NCBI RefSeq assembly: GCF_018449725.1
Contig: NZ_JAAVVC010000003.1
Location: 310,001-374,000 of the forward strand
Direction: 5' to 3'
Length of the DNA stretch: 64,000 nucleotides
Source: Pseudomonas sp. dw_612
GTDB taxonomy: Bacteria; Pseudomonadota; Gammaproteobacteria; Pseudomonadales; Pseudomonadaceae
Position 1 is the first letter of the stretch. Each line of letters opens with the position of its first letter. Below are positions 54,769 through 62,453 of this stretch, in pieces. Made by a program: the position numbers and the translations under genes. The notes below the pieces were generated by a model. The model was not told the origin of the DNA. It did not search any database and worked only from the letters and a program-made list of their open reading frames with translations.

Positions 54769-56745
54769 ATGTCTCAACCCCGTGCCCGGATCGCCTCACA
54801 GCTTGGTCTTGCGCTTGCCGTGATTCTGGCGATTGTCATCAGCGGCAGCACCGTGTTCGCCCTGCGCTCGCTGGACACCGCCAACCTCGCCACCCGCGAA
54901 GAGCACCTGGCCAGTGAGGCCCGGTTGCTGGCGGATCAGCTCAGTACGTTCCACGGCACGCTGCGCGAAAGCACCCAGCGCCTGAGTGGCCTGTTCGAGA
55001 AACGCTTCAGCGCCGGCCTCAGCGTGCACCCGGATGAGCCGGTGACGGTGGCGGGCGTACAGACCCCGGGCCTGCACCTGGGCAGCGAAGTGTTGAACAA
55101 CAACTTCAAGGAAGTCGACGAGTTCAAGCAGATGACCGCCGGCGTGGCCACGTTGTTCGTGCGCAGCGGCGAAGACTTTGTTCGGGTCAGCACGTCGCTG
55201 AGCAAACAGGACGGCAGCCGCGCCATCGGCACCTTGCTGGACCACGCTCACCCGGCCTATGCACGCTTGATCGCGGGGCAGAGCTATGTCGGTCGCGCCT
55301 TGTTGTTCGAACGCTCCTACATGACCCAGTACACCCCCGTGCGCGACAGCAGCGGTAAGGTAATTGCCGTGCTGTTCGTAGGATTCGATTACACCGACGC
55401 GCAGAATGCGCAGTTCGAAAACCTGAAACGCTTCCGCATCGGCCAGACCGGTTCGTTGGCGCTGCTGGATGAGCAGGGCAAATGGCTGGTGCCGATTGCC
55501 GGTGTGCAAGCGCAGGAGCAAGCGGTATCGGCCGTCGTTGCGCTGGCGAAGACGCCGGGCAAGGGCGATTTCTGGACCGACAAATCGGAAGATTTCTACA
55601 GCGTCGCCGTGCCGTTCGATGGTGGCCCCTGGTCGGTCGTGGCGAGCATGCCGCAAGACGAAATCAGCGCCGTGACGTGGAGCGTCGGCATTCAACTGGC
55701 CATCGGCAGTCTGCTCGCGATGCTGATCGCGGTGGGCTCGGCGGTCTGGTTGCTGCGCAGCAAACTGGCTCCGCTGGGCGACTTGGTACGTCAGGCCGAA
55801 GCCTTGGGTGCCGGTGATTTGAGCGTGCGCCTGAATGTGTCGAGCAACGACGAAATCGGCCAGTTGGCCCGGGCGTTCAACCAGATGAGCCAGGCCCTGT
55901 CGACCATGGTCGAGCACATCCGCAAGGCCTCGGTCGAGGTCAACAGCCGTGCCCAGGCCTTGTCCGGTCTGTCCGGCGGTGCTTATGAAGGGATGGAGCA
56001 GCAGTCTGGCGAAATCACCAGCATGGCCGGCGCCGTGGAAGAATTCAGCGCGACCTCCCTGAACATTGCCGACAACATGAGCAGTACCCAGCGTATGGCT
56101 CAGGAAAACGCACAACAGACGCAGATCGGTCGTACATCGATGCAGGAAGCGTCCTCCTCCCTGGAGCAAATCGCCGGCGCGTTGAACAGCACCGCGACCG
56201 TGATCAACACCCTCGGCCAGCGTTCCCAGGAAATCGGCGGCATCGTCGGGGTGATTACTGCGATTGCCGACCAAACCAACCTGCTGGCGCTGAACGCCGC
56301 CATCGAAGCGGCCCGAGCCGGCGAGCAGGGTCGCGGCTTTGCGGTGGTTGCGGATGAAGTGCGCAATCTGGCATCGCGGACCCGCGAAGCGACGGACGAA
56401 ATCTCCGGCATGATCCAGAGCATCCAGCAGGAAACTGGCAACGCCATCAGCACCATGGAACAGGGCAATGTGCTGATGCAGGAAGGCTTGTCGCGTAATG
56501 CCAACGTCGCTTCGGCCCTGGCGCGGATCGATGAGCAGAGCCGTTCGGCGGGCCAGCAGTTTGCCGCGATTACTACCGCGACCCAGGAGCAGAGCAGCAC
56601 CGCGACATTGCTCAGCAGCAACTTGCAGAGTATTGCGCTGGCGAACAGCGAGCAGCGGGAGGTTGTTTCCAATCTGGCCATCACCGCCAAGGAGCTTGAA
56701 TCGCTGGCGGCGGACCTGCGGCATGAGGTTGACCGGTTTCGTTGA
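54769..56745 (+). CDS. Methyl-accepting chemotaxis protein with periplasmic Cache domain
   Basis: A 658-residue protein. Membrane segments at about 10-32 and 305-330 flank a periplasmic sensor of the Cache3/Cache2 type (about 35-300; [40 protein letters not shown]). A HAMP domain (about 330-385) and the signalling domain follow, with the tip hairpin [20 protein letters not shown]. No C-terminal CheR-binding pentapeptide is seen. The ligand is not predictable; similar sensors detect organic acids and amines. A FliA-type promoter lies about 110 bases upstream. Confidence 0.93.
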   Translation: MSQPRARIASQLGLALAVILAIVISGSTVFALRSLDTANLATREEHLASEARLLADQLSTFHGTLRESTQRLSGLFEKRFSAGLSVHPDEPVTVAGVQTPGLHLGSEVLNNNFKEVDEFKQMTAGVATLFVRSGEDFVRVSTSLSKQDGSRAIGTLLDHAHPAYARLIAGQSYVGRALLFERSYMTQYTPVRDSSGKVIAVLFVGFDYTDAQNAQFENLKRFRIGQTGSLALLDEQGKWLVPIAGVQAQEQAVSAVVALAKTPGKGDFWTDKSEDFYSVAVPFDGGPWSVVASMPQDEISAVTWSVGIQLAIGSLLAMLIAVGSAVWLLRSKLAPLGDLVRQAEALGAGDLSVRLNVSSNDEIGQLARAFNQMSQALSTMVEHIRKASVEVNSRAQALSGLSGGAYEGMEQQSGEITSMAGAVEEFSATSLNIADNMSSTQRMAQENAQQTQIGRTSMQEASSSLEQIAGALNSTATVINTLGQRSQEIGGIVGVITAIADQTNLLALNAAIEAARAGEQGRGFAVVADEVRNLASRTREATDEISGMIQSIQQETGNAISTMEQGNVLMQEGLSRNANVASALARIDEQSRSAGQQFAAITTATQEQSSTATLLSSNLQSIALANSEQREVVSNLAITAKELESLAADLRHEVDRFR

Positions 56746-56762
56746 GGTGCCGCTGAAATAGC

Positions 56763-56856
56763 TTTCGCGAGCAAGCCCGCTCCCACAGTTGATCTTCGGT
56801 GTTCACAAATCCTGTGTTCACCGTTGAACTAATGTGGGAGCGGGCTTGCTCGCGAA
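56763..56856. repeat. REPIN, type A pair
   Basis: Inverted TTCGCGAGCAAGCCCGCTCC / GGGAGCGGGCTTGCTCGCGA arms are separated by about 45 bases after the chemoreceptor gene. Confidence 0.93.
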
Positions 56857-56994
56857 TGCATCGACTCAATTCTCCATTTTTAATCCGAAAACCCGCATCA
56901 CTATTAATTTTGCCTTCGGTGTAGTGCTTTTAAGCTTGATGAATCGTTTCAGCAAGACTATAAAAATGGCACAACTCCAAGAAAGGCTTCTCCC

Positions 56995-58209
56995 ATGACC
57001 CCGCTCAAACTCATCGTTGCCCTCAGCGCACTGTCCGCTGCCTCCCACGCCATGGCCTGGGATTACGTCCTGCTCGACACCGACAAAGCCGCCCAGAACT
57101 GGCAAATCACCAGCCAACAACTCGGCGTAAAAACCGACAAACCCTTCTCCGTAACACTGCGCACCTTGCACGGCGGTCGGCAGGAGGGCGTCAGCATCGT
57201 CGACATCGATAACGGCACGCTGAAACTCTCGGTGGTGCCGACCCGTGGGATGAACGTCCTACAAGCGTCTGTAGGCAATGTGCGCATGGGCTGGGATTCA
57301 CCGGTCAAGGACGTGGTCAATCCGTCCTTTATCGAACTCAACGGTCGCGGCGGCCTGGGTTGGCTCGAAGGCTTCAACGAACTCGTCGCCCGTTGCGGCT
57401 ACGAGTGGGTCGGCCACCCCGGCATGGACAACGGCGAACTGCTGACCCTCCACGGCCGCGCCGCCAACATCCCGGCCAGCAAAGTCACCCTGCACATCGA
57501 TGAAAAACCACCGTACGCCATCAGCCTGCGCGGTGAACTGAAGGAACAGGCCTTCAAAAAAGTCGACTTCTCGGTGCAGACCGAACTGGTCACCGAGCCC
57601 GGCAGTGTCGCGTTCGCCCTCAACGATACCTTGACCAACAACGGCGACTACCCGAAGGAATACCAGGCGCTCTACCACAGCAACTTCAGCACCCCGTTCC
57701 TGGAACAGGGCGCCCGTTTTGCCGCGCCGGTGAAACAGGTTTCACCGTTCAACGACAAGGCCAAAGGGGACTTGCCGGACTGGCAGACCTATCGCGCGCC
57801 GACCAAGGATTACGACGAGACCGTTTACAACGTCGTGCCATATGGCGATGCCAAGGGCGACACGTTGACTGTGCTGCATAACAAGGCTGGCAGCCTCGGG
57901 GTTTCGGTTGGCTTCAATACCCAGCAGTTGCCGGTGTTCTCATTGTGGAAAAACACTGATACCCAGGGGCAGGGGTATGTCACCGGGTTGGAGCCCGGGA
58001 CGAGTTTTTCCTACAACCGTCGGTATCAACGGCCACTTGGATTGGTGCCGACGATTGGGGTGAAAGAGCAAAAGCAATTCCAGATTCACTACAGCCTATT
58101 GGCGGATAAAGGGGCTGTGGATAAGGCATTGGCGCGGGTGAGTGAAATTCAGGGTGGGCGGGCGACTGAGGTGAGGCCGGCGCCGTTGGTGGATTTGAGT
58201 AAGGAGTAA
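56995..58209 (+). CDS. Secreted DUF4432 (aldose 1-epimerase-like) protein
   Basis: A 404-residue protein with a cleavable signal peptide (MTPLKLIVALSALSAASHAMA). The mature protein follows the DUF4432 pattern: SVVPTRGMNVLQASVGN, GWDSPV, GFNELVARCGYEWVGHPG, LHGRAANIPA, YHSNFSTPFLEQGARFAAP, GLEPGTSFSYNRRYQ. It has the beta-sandwich of galactose mutarotase-like enzymes and probably acts on carbohydrates in the periplasm; substrate unknown. It appears monocistronic. Confidence 0.85.
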   Translation: MTPLKLIVALSALSAASHAMAWDYVLLDTDKAAQNWQITSQQLGVKTDKPFSVTLRTLHGGRQEGVSIVDIDNGTLKLSVVPTRGMNVLQASVGNVRMGWDSPVKDVVNPSFIELNGRGGLGWLEGFNELVARCGYEWVGHPGMDNGELLTLHGRAANIPASKVTLHIDEKPPYAISLRGELKEQAFKKVDFSVQTELVTEPGSVAFALNDTLTNNGDYPKEYQALYHSNFSTPFLEQGARFAAPVKQVSPFNDKAKGDLPDWQTYRAPTKDYDETVYNVVPYGDAKGDTLTVLHNKAGSLGVSVGFNTQQLPVFSLWKNTDTQGQGYVTGLEPGTSFSYNRRYQRPLGLVPTIGVKEQKQFQIHYSLLADKGAVDKALARVSEIQGGRATEVRPAPLVDLSKE

Positions 58210-58214
58210 GGCCA

Positions 58215-59708
58215 TCAGTTGGCAGTCGGCCGATATTGCAGTGCTTCGGCGAGATGCTCACGAGTAATACCATCGACTTGCTCAAGGTCCGCCAACGTAC
58301 GCGCAACCTTGAGCAATCTGTGGGCCGCTCGCAGTGACAACGTCAGTCGCTCACAAGCCGATTCCAGCCAGTTTTCATCGGCTGTGGATAACTTGCAGTG
58401 CCGACGCAGACCCGGCAGATCAAGGAAAGCATTGGCGCAGCCCTGGCGCTTGTGTTGCCGCTCCCTTGCGTCGGCGACCCGTTTGGCAGCGGTGGCGGTG
58501 TCATCACCGGGTTTGGGCAAAGGATTCAACGCCGTGGCTTCCCGAGCGACGGTCAGGTGCAGGTCGATGCGATCCAGCAGCGGCCCGGAGAGTTTGTTGC
58601 GGTAGCGCTGGACCATGTCCGGTGTGCAACTGCATTTGCCGCTGGGTTCGCCAAGATATCCACAGGGGCACGGGTTCATCGCGGCGACCAGTTGGAAGCG
58701 TGCCGGGAAACGCACGCGGTCTTTGGCGCGGGATATCACGATGTGGCCGGATTCCAGTGGCTCCCGCAAAACCTCCAATACCTTGCGATCAAATTCCGGG
58801 AGTTCATCGAGGAATAGAACGCCATGATGGGCGAGGGTGATTTCGCCGGGTTGCGGCTTGGAACCGCCACCCACCAATGCCGGGCCGGAAGCCGAATGAT
58901 GGGGTTGGCGGAATGGTCGCTGGGGCCAATGACTCAGCGGCATGCAACTGACAACTGATTGAATCGCCGCGACTTCCAGCGCTTCCGCCTCGGCCAAGGG
59001 TGGGAGCAGCCCCGGTAAGCGGCTCGCCAGCAAGGTTTTTCCCGTTCCCGGCGGGCCGCTAAAGAGCAAGTTATGAGCGCCCGCCGCCGCAATCAGCAAC
59101 GCACGTTTGGCCGACAGTTGACCCTGCACTTCATTCAAATCGGGGTAGGGTTTGCTGGCGTACAGCAAGCCATCGGAAACGTAAGGTTCCACGGGCGTAT
59201 GGCCATTGAAATGTGCCACCGCCTGAAGCAGATGATCCACCGCGATCACCTTTAACCCGGATGCCAGGCACGCCTCTTCGGCATTCGCCCGCGGCACCAC
59301 CAGCGTTCGCCCGGCCTTGCGCGCCGCCAACGCTGCCGGCAACACACCGCGAACCGCCCGCACTGCGCCCGACAGCGCCAACTCTCCCAAGCATTCCACG
59401 TCATCCAGCGTCAACGTCGGCACTTGCACACTGGCCGACAGAATTCCCAAGGCAATCGCCAGATCGAACCGCCCACCGTCCTTCGGCAAATCCGCCGGGG
59501 CAAGATTCAATGTGATGCGCCGCGCTGGAAATTGCAGGCCGGAATTGATGATCGCGCTGCGCACCCGATCCTTGCTTTCCTTCACGGCAGCTTCGGGCAA
59601 ACCGACCATCGTCAGTGACGGCAAGCCGTTGGCCAGGTGGACTTCTACGGTAACGGCGGGGGCATCGACACCAATCTGGGCGCGGCTGTGGACGATGGAG
59701 AGGGACAT
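58215..59708 (-). CDS. comM: YifB/ComM-family AAA+ ATPase
   Basis: 497 residues from the ATG at 59708 (MSLSIVHSRAQIGVDAPAV). The N-terminal Lon-protease-like fold (residues 1-165) precedes the Mg-chelatase-like AAA+ domain: Walker A LLFSGPPGTGKTLLASRL, Walker B LFLDELPEF, the arginine region SRAKDRVRFPARFQLVAAM, and CPCGYLGEPSGKCSCTPD with a zinc-type cysteine cluster. ComM helicase extends branch migration during natural transformation. Its neighbourhood here contains no other competence genes. Confidence 0.93.
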   Translation of the reverse strand: MSLSIVHSRAQIGVDAPAVTVEVHLANGLPSLTMVGLPEAAVKESKDRVRSAIINSGLQFPARRITLNLAPADLPKDGGRFDLAIALGILSASVQVPTLTLDDVECLGELALSGAVRAVRGVLPAALAARKAGRTLVVPRANAEEACLASGLKVIAVDHLLQAVAHFNGHTPVEPYVSDGLLYASKPYPDLNEVQGQLSAKRALLIAAAGAHNLLFSGPPGTGKTLLASRLPGLLPPLAEAEALEVAAIQSVVSCMPLSHWPQRPFRQPHHSASGPALVGGGSKPQPGEITLAHHGVLFLDELPEFDRKVLEVLREPLESGHIVISRAKDRVRFPARFQLVAAMNPCPCGYLGEPSGKCSCTPDMVQRYRNKLSGPLLDRIDLHLTVAREATALNPLPKPGDDTATAAKRVADARERQHKRQGCANAFLDLPGLRRHCKLSTADENWLESACERLTLSLRAAHRLLKVARTLADLEQVDGITREHLAEALQYRPTAN

Positions 59709-59878
59709 GGTCGTTCCTTGAGCTTTTACGGGAACCGCTTCCTGCGGTTTTTGAAGGGTAGTCGGGTGGTGTGGCGACGCAGGTGCCAAATTTTCGCAGG
59801 ATGTTGCGAGCGTCTTTCGGGTGGGGGAAAGCTTAAGGGTGTGGGGATTGTCGACGTAATCAGTCGCGGGATGAGGTT

Positions 59879-59898
59879 GTTGTAGGACGTTGCCTAGA
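59879..59898 (+). repeat. Left copy of a 20-bp direct repeat
   Basis: GTTGTAGGACGTTGCCTAGA matches 19 of 20 bases with the copy at 61809-61828. The two copies flank the accessory segment that holds the small gene, HigA-like and BRO genes. Confidence 0.7.
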
Positions 59899-59934
59899 GT
59901 GATGAAGGATGTGGCGAAAGCTGAATTGGAGGCG

Positions 59935-59965
59935 AAAAAAAACCGCCTTGAGTTGGCGGTTTTTT
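59935..59965. terminator. Bidirectional terminator-like hairpin
   Basis: AACCGCC-ttgagtt-GGCGGTT is flanked by eight As on the left and six Ts on the right, so it works on either strand. No intact gene ends beside it, which supports gene decay here. Confidence 0.85.
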
Positions 59966-60377
59966 ATTTGCAGGCTTCGGTGAGGCCGAGGCCTGCGCTT
60001 CCTCAATGGAAACACCCACCAAGGAAAGCCTATTCAAATTTGATCATCTGGGCAAGCGTCAATTACGATCTGCTGATGGTAGAAACTAACAACAGCGAGG
60101 AAATGGAGAGGACATTCGCCACTTCATGATTTGATACAACTCGTTAACAGATTTGAAAGGTAAGCATTGAAAGAACTGCGATAGCATTCGCCGCGATGAG
60201 GCTCGATGAGTGAGTGATTCCGAAGGGTGGCCGGGAACGTAAAGATTTTCATGTTCCTCAACACGGTGTGAGAATCGTGCCGGCGCTGGTTTTGGGGAGC
60301 CCACACCCGGCCGCCTCAATGGAAAACACCCACTTGTATTCCCAAAGGTGCGCGTACACCGGAAAGCGTACTGGAGG

Positions 60378-60403
60378 TTTGGCCTCACGCAAGGAGGGCC
60401 AAA
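60378..60403 (+). promoter_or_regulatory. Hairpin presenting the Shine-Dalgarno of the 33-codon gene
   Basis: TTTGGCC (60378-60384) pairs perfectly with GGCCAAA (60397-60403). The loop of 12 bases contains AAGGAG (60391-60396). The final G of the AAGGAGG site is inside the stem, so ribosome access may be controlled. Confidence 0.6.
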
Positions 60404-60405
60404 GT

Positions 60406-60507
60406 ATGTCTAAGTTTCTTAAACATATGTGGAGCCTCGTCAGGAACGCGCTATGGGCTTTTCGCCTTTACGAGTTTCTGCGGGACCGCTGGAATGATCC
60501 GCAGTAA
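60406..60507 (+). CDS. 33-residue amphipathic small protein
   Basis: The ATG at 60406 follows AAGGAGG with 8-base spacing, the best ribosome site in this region. The protein starts MSKFLKHMWSLVRNALWAF and ends RDRWNDPQ. It is rich in Trp, Phe, Leu and basic residues, consistent with one amphipathic helix that could sit on the membrane. A strong terminator follows 16 bases after the stop. I do not recognise the family. A type I-toxin-like or regulatory role is possible but not shown. Confidence 0.6.
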   Translation: MSKFLKHMWSLVRNALWAFRLYEFLRDRWNDPQ

Positions 60508-60523
60508 GGATTGACCCGGCGGA

Positions 60524-60554
60524 AACCGCCCCGGCTTCGGCTGGGGCGGTTTTT
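60524..60554 (+). terminator. Terminator of the small gene
   Basis: AACCGCCCC / GGGGCGGTT with a 10-base loop and a T run. It separates the small gene from the HigA-like gene, which therefore needs its own promoter in 60555-60640. Confidence 0.9.
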
Positions 60555-60649
60555 CGATCTGTACGAAACTTAAGAACTCCGCGTTTCGAGCAGGCATCGC
60601 TGCTCAATGCTGAATATTCATTATCGGGGTAGGAGGCAACGGGGGCGTA

Positions 60650-60955
60650 ATGACTAAAAACGGTATGCGTCCGGTCCACCCCGGCGAGATCCTCAAAGAG
60701 GAATACCTTGAACCTCTGAGCCTAACCGCTGCGGCGTTGGCCAGGGCATTGAGCGTTTCGACGCCGACGGTGAATGACATCGTGCTTCAGCGTCGAGGCG
60801 TCAGTGCTGATATGGCTCTCAGATTATCTATCTGCCTGGACACGACTCCCGAGTTTTGGCTGAACCTGCAATCGACTTACGATTTGCGTAAAGCCGAGAT
60901 TGAACGAGGGGCGGCGATTCGGGATCAGGTTGAGCGTCTTGCGCACTGCGCCTGA
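60650..60955 (+). CDS. HigA-family antitoxin, apparently orphan
   Basis: A 101-residue protein with the classic HigA/VapI pattern: RPVHPGEILKEEYLEPLSLT, helix-turn-helix AAALARALSVSTPTVNDIV, and LRLSICLDTTPEFWLNLQ, all in frame and undamaged. AGGAGG lies 13 bases and GGGGG 4 bases before the ATG; an ATG five codons later is possible. No HigB toxin (about 90 residues) lies upstream or downstream. It may be a solitary regulator or the surviving half of a toxin-antitoxin pair. Confidence 0.9.
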   Translation: MTKNGMRPVHPGEILKEEYLEPLSLTAAALARALSVSTPTVNDIVLQRRGVSADMALRLSICLDTTPEFWLNLQSTYDLRKAEIERGAAIRDQVERLAHCA

Positions 60956-60972
60956 TCCTCTGCTCTAGAACG

Positions 60973-61001
60973 AACCCCGCGCTGCAAACGTGGGGTTTTT
61001 T
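60973..61001. terminator. Terminator between the HigA-like and BRO genes
   Basis: AACCCCGCG / CGTGGGGTT stem with a seven-base loop and six Ts, shared by two convergent genes. It is oriented best for the HigA-like gene. Confidence 0.85.
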
Positions 61002-61008
61002 GTGTCGT

Positions 61009-61530
61009 TCAGAATGCCTGGAGCATTCGCGATGCACGCTTCCACCACGGTGCATTCACCGTACGCCTTGGCTGTTCACCCTCCAACAGCATATGCGGCA
61101 CATCCTGTAACCGAATCCACGGCTGGTTATTCCAGTGCAGCAAGCTCAACGACATCTCTGGCCAGTTCAGCAGGATCAATATCGGGCGTTCGGTTGAGGT
61201 CGGTTGCTGGGCGTCTCTGAGGGCTGGCACCACGTCGTGGGTCAGCCATTCGCGCAGGCCTCGGTATTCGGGGCAGTAGTGGTAGATCAGTAGGGCGTAG
61301 ACGCCGGATTCGCTGATGAGCAGGGTGTTTTCGACGGTGCTGTGGATGAGCATCTGCACGGATTTATGTTGGTCGGGGTCGAGTTTGCGGACGGCGCGTT
61401 CGTCGAGGAAGAGGCGCAGGAGTCGGCCGAGGTCGCGGGCGCTGAACCAGGGTTGGTTTTGGAGGAGGAGGGCGTGGAGGTGGAGTTTGTGGCGGGTGAA
61501 GATGTGCGGGATTAGATAGCTTTCGTCCAT
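61009..61530 (-). CDS. BRO-N domain antirepressor-like protein
   Basis: 173 residues from the ATG at 61530 (MDESYLIPHIFTRHKLHLHA). The N-terminal BRO/antirepressor domain (about 10-110) is seen in QPWFSARDLGRLLRLF, the STVENTLLISESGVYALLI strand and YRGLREWLTHDVVPALRD. The C-terminal part (about 120-173) is not recognised. The reading frame is open 67 codons further upstream, through the structured leader. There is only a weak ribosome site. BRO-N proteins are phage antirepressors or regulators. Its C4-like leader supports phage origin, although no other phage genes are near. Confidence 0.85.
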   Translation of the reverse strand: MDESYLIPHIFTRHKLHLHALLLQNQPWFSARDLGRLLRLFLDERAVRKLDPDQHKSVQMLIHSTVENTLLISESGVYALLIYHYCPEYRGLREWLTHDVVPALRDAQQPTSTERPILILLNWPEMSLSLLHWNNQPWIRLQDVPHMLLEGEQPRRTVNAPWWKRASRMLQAF

Positions 61531-61588
61531 GGTGCAGTTCTCGGGGCAATGAGTAAAACTGCCTCTGATCGTCGCCAAACGAAAAGGG

Positions 61589-61664
61589 TGGCAGCTATGC
61601 GTGGGTTGGCGAACCGGTGCACCCCAAACCGGCAGACCCGAAGGTCTCCCACGCACAGCCGCCA
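61589..61664 (-). ncRNA. C4-like antisense RNA upstream of the BRO-N gene
   Basis: On the minus strand the RNA folds into a three-way junction. The closing helix pairs 61648-61664 with 61589-61605. Its two non-Watson-Crick positions are G-U pairs on the minus strand but A-C mismatches on the plus strand, which gives the direction of transcription. The two inner hairpins are AGACC-UUCG-GGUCU (61634-61647) and CCGGU-loop-ACCGG (61614-61632). Position before an antirepressor gene and this shape match the C4 RNA of phages P1/P7. A junction 7-mer UCGCCAA is complementary to UUGGCGA (61572-61578), and GGUGCA to UGCACC just before the BRO start. Confidence 0.75.
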
Positions 61665-61808
61665 TAATTCGAGATGGGAAAAATTCCCTGCGAATGTGGT
61701 CGCGGTGCGTCGGGGATTTCCAGGTCGCCAAACCCAGTGCTGAATAAGTCAGCTGAGAATGAGCTTAGGACCCGGCGCTTTGCGACGCTATCGGACGGCG
61801 GTGTGATC

Positions 61809-61828
61809 GTTGTAGGACGTTGCCGAGA
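61809..61828 (+). repeat. Right copy of the 20-bp direct repeat
   Basis: GTTGTAGGACGTTGCCGAGA differs at one base from the left copy at 59879-59898. It lies just beyond the BRO/C4 unit and before REP elements. Confidence 0.7.
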
Positions 61829-61844
61829 TGGTTGCGGGGCTTAG

Positions 61845-61877
61845 GATCAAAAGATCGCAGCCTTCGGCAGCTCCTAC
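61845..61877. repeat. Single REP-like element, type B
   Basis: One arm GATCAAAAGATCGCAGCCTT.. with no partner nearby. Confidence 0.85.
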
Positions 61878-61926
61878 GGGGGTGGTCTGTTGAGTGTGGG
61901 ATGGTTGGGGGACCGAGGCGACCCCA

Positions 61927-61951
61927 TTCGCGAGCAAGCCCGCTCCCACAG
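61927..61951. repeat. Single REP element, type A
   Basis: One arm TTCGCGAGCAAGCCCGCTCC followed by CACAG, with no inverted partner. The region 61531-61982 otherwise holds only the C4-like RNA, the direct repeat and these elements. Confidence 0.88.
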
Positions 61952-61982
61952 GGGATCGCGTTTCACATTAGGATCAGAGGTG

Positions 61983-62243
61983 TTATTCGGCAGGAGGATT
62001 CAGCTTCGCTTCAAGCTCCGCAACCTTCGCCTCAAGGCTTTCTAGTCGCGCCCGAGTGCGTGCGAGCACCACCATCTGACTATCAAACTCTTCCCGGCTC
62101 ACCAGATCCAGCTTGCTGAAGCCGCTCTGCAGCAAGGCTTTAAACTGGCTTTCGATTTCGCTTTTCGGCAGCGGGGTTTCGCCGCTGAAGAGGCGGGAGG
62201 CGGTGCCGCTCAGGGCGTCGAGGAAGTCTTTGGGCGCGAGCAT
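61983..62243 (-). CDS. ubiK: Ubiquinone biosynthesis accessory factor UbiK
   Basis: An 86-residue protein (formerly YqiC/BMFP family). The N-terminal amphipathic segment (PKDFLDALSGTASRLF) is followed by the conserved EIESQFKALLQSGFSKLDLV and a C-terminal coiled coil (about 55-82, ARTRARLESLEAKVAELEAKL). It works with UbiJ in the soluble ubiquinone-synthesis complex. It is divergent from glnK, with 415 bases between starts that hold nitrogen-control sites. Confidence 0.92.
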   Translation of the reverse strand: MLAPKDFLDALSGTASRLFSGETPLPKSEIESQFKALLQSGFSKLDLVSREEFDSQMVVLARTRARLESLEAKVAELEAKLNPPAE

Positions 62244-62313
62244 GGGGAAAGTCCTGGAAACAATGGCGGGCAGTGTATCACGCAGTGTCTATAGTCAAAT
62301 CCGCAGGCACGGA

Positions 62314-62330
62314 TGCACGCTTTTCGCGCA
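62314..62330 (+). promoter_or_regulatory. NtrC-like site 1 upstream of glnK
   Basis: TGCAC-N7-GCGCA, one mismatch from the dyad TGCAC-N7-GTGCA. Its centre is 33 bp from site 2 and about 142 bp before the predicted transcription start. Confidence 0.65.
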
Positions 62331-62346
62331 GGCGGACGGACGGCGG

Positions 62347-62363
62347 CGCACTGTTGTTGTGCG
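62347..62363 (+). promoter_or_regulatory. NtrC-like site 2 upstream of glnK
   Basis: CGCAC-N7-GTGCG contains the core GCAC-N7-GTGC exactly. Its centre is about 109 bp before the predicted transcription start. The 33-bp distance to site 1 (three helical turns) suits cooperative NtrC binding. Confidence 0.68.
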
Positions 62364-62437
62364 TAATGTCGTTGGCATTTGTGGGAAGTGGCTTGCAGCC
62401 GCGGCCAAAGGGTTGAATTCAGTAGGTTTTGGCGAGA

Positions 62438-62453
62438 TGGCAAGCTTTCTGCT
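62438..62453 (+). promoter_or_regulatory. Sigma-54 promoter of glnK-amtB
   Basis: TGGCAAGCTTTCTGCT contains the invariant GG-N10-GC and closely follows TGGCACG-N4-TTGC. Predicted start is near 62464, giving a leader of about 195 bases. Confidence 0.75.

Larger units (their letters stand above)
59709..60377. other. Gene-poor accessory segment with coding remnants
   Basis: No convincing complete gene in about 670 bases. A small AACCGC-ttcct-GCGGTT hairpin with five Ts lies at 59733-59752. Two related segments, CCTCAATGGAAACACCCACC near 60001 and CCTCAATGGAAAACACCCAC near 60313, read on the minus strand as short frames that both contain SPKPA, suggesting decayed copies of one element. Frames in this stretch are broken by stops and by the terminator at 59935. 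Confidence 0.5.

Noticed and set aside
59890..60129. 79-codon plus-strand frame
   Set aside because: It reads across a strong terminator hairpin, has no ribosome site and no recognisable pattern.
60086..60388. 100-codon minus-strand frame
   Set aside because: No ribosome site or motif; composition and the repeated SPKPA segment suggest a remnant rather than a gene.
60406..60507. The 33-codon gene as a HigB toxin for the downstream HigA-like protein
   Set aside because: HigB is about 90 residues with a RelE fold; this product is far too short and separated by a terminator.
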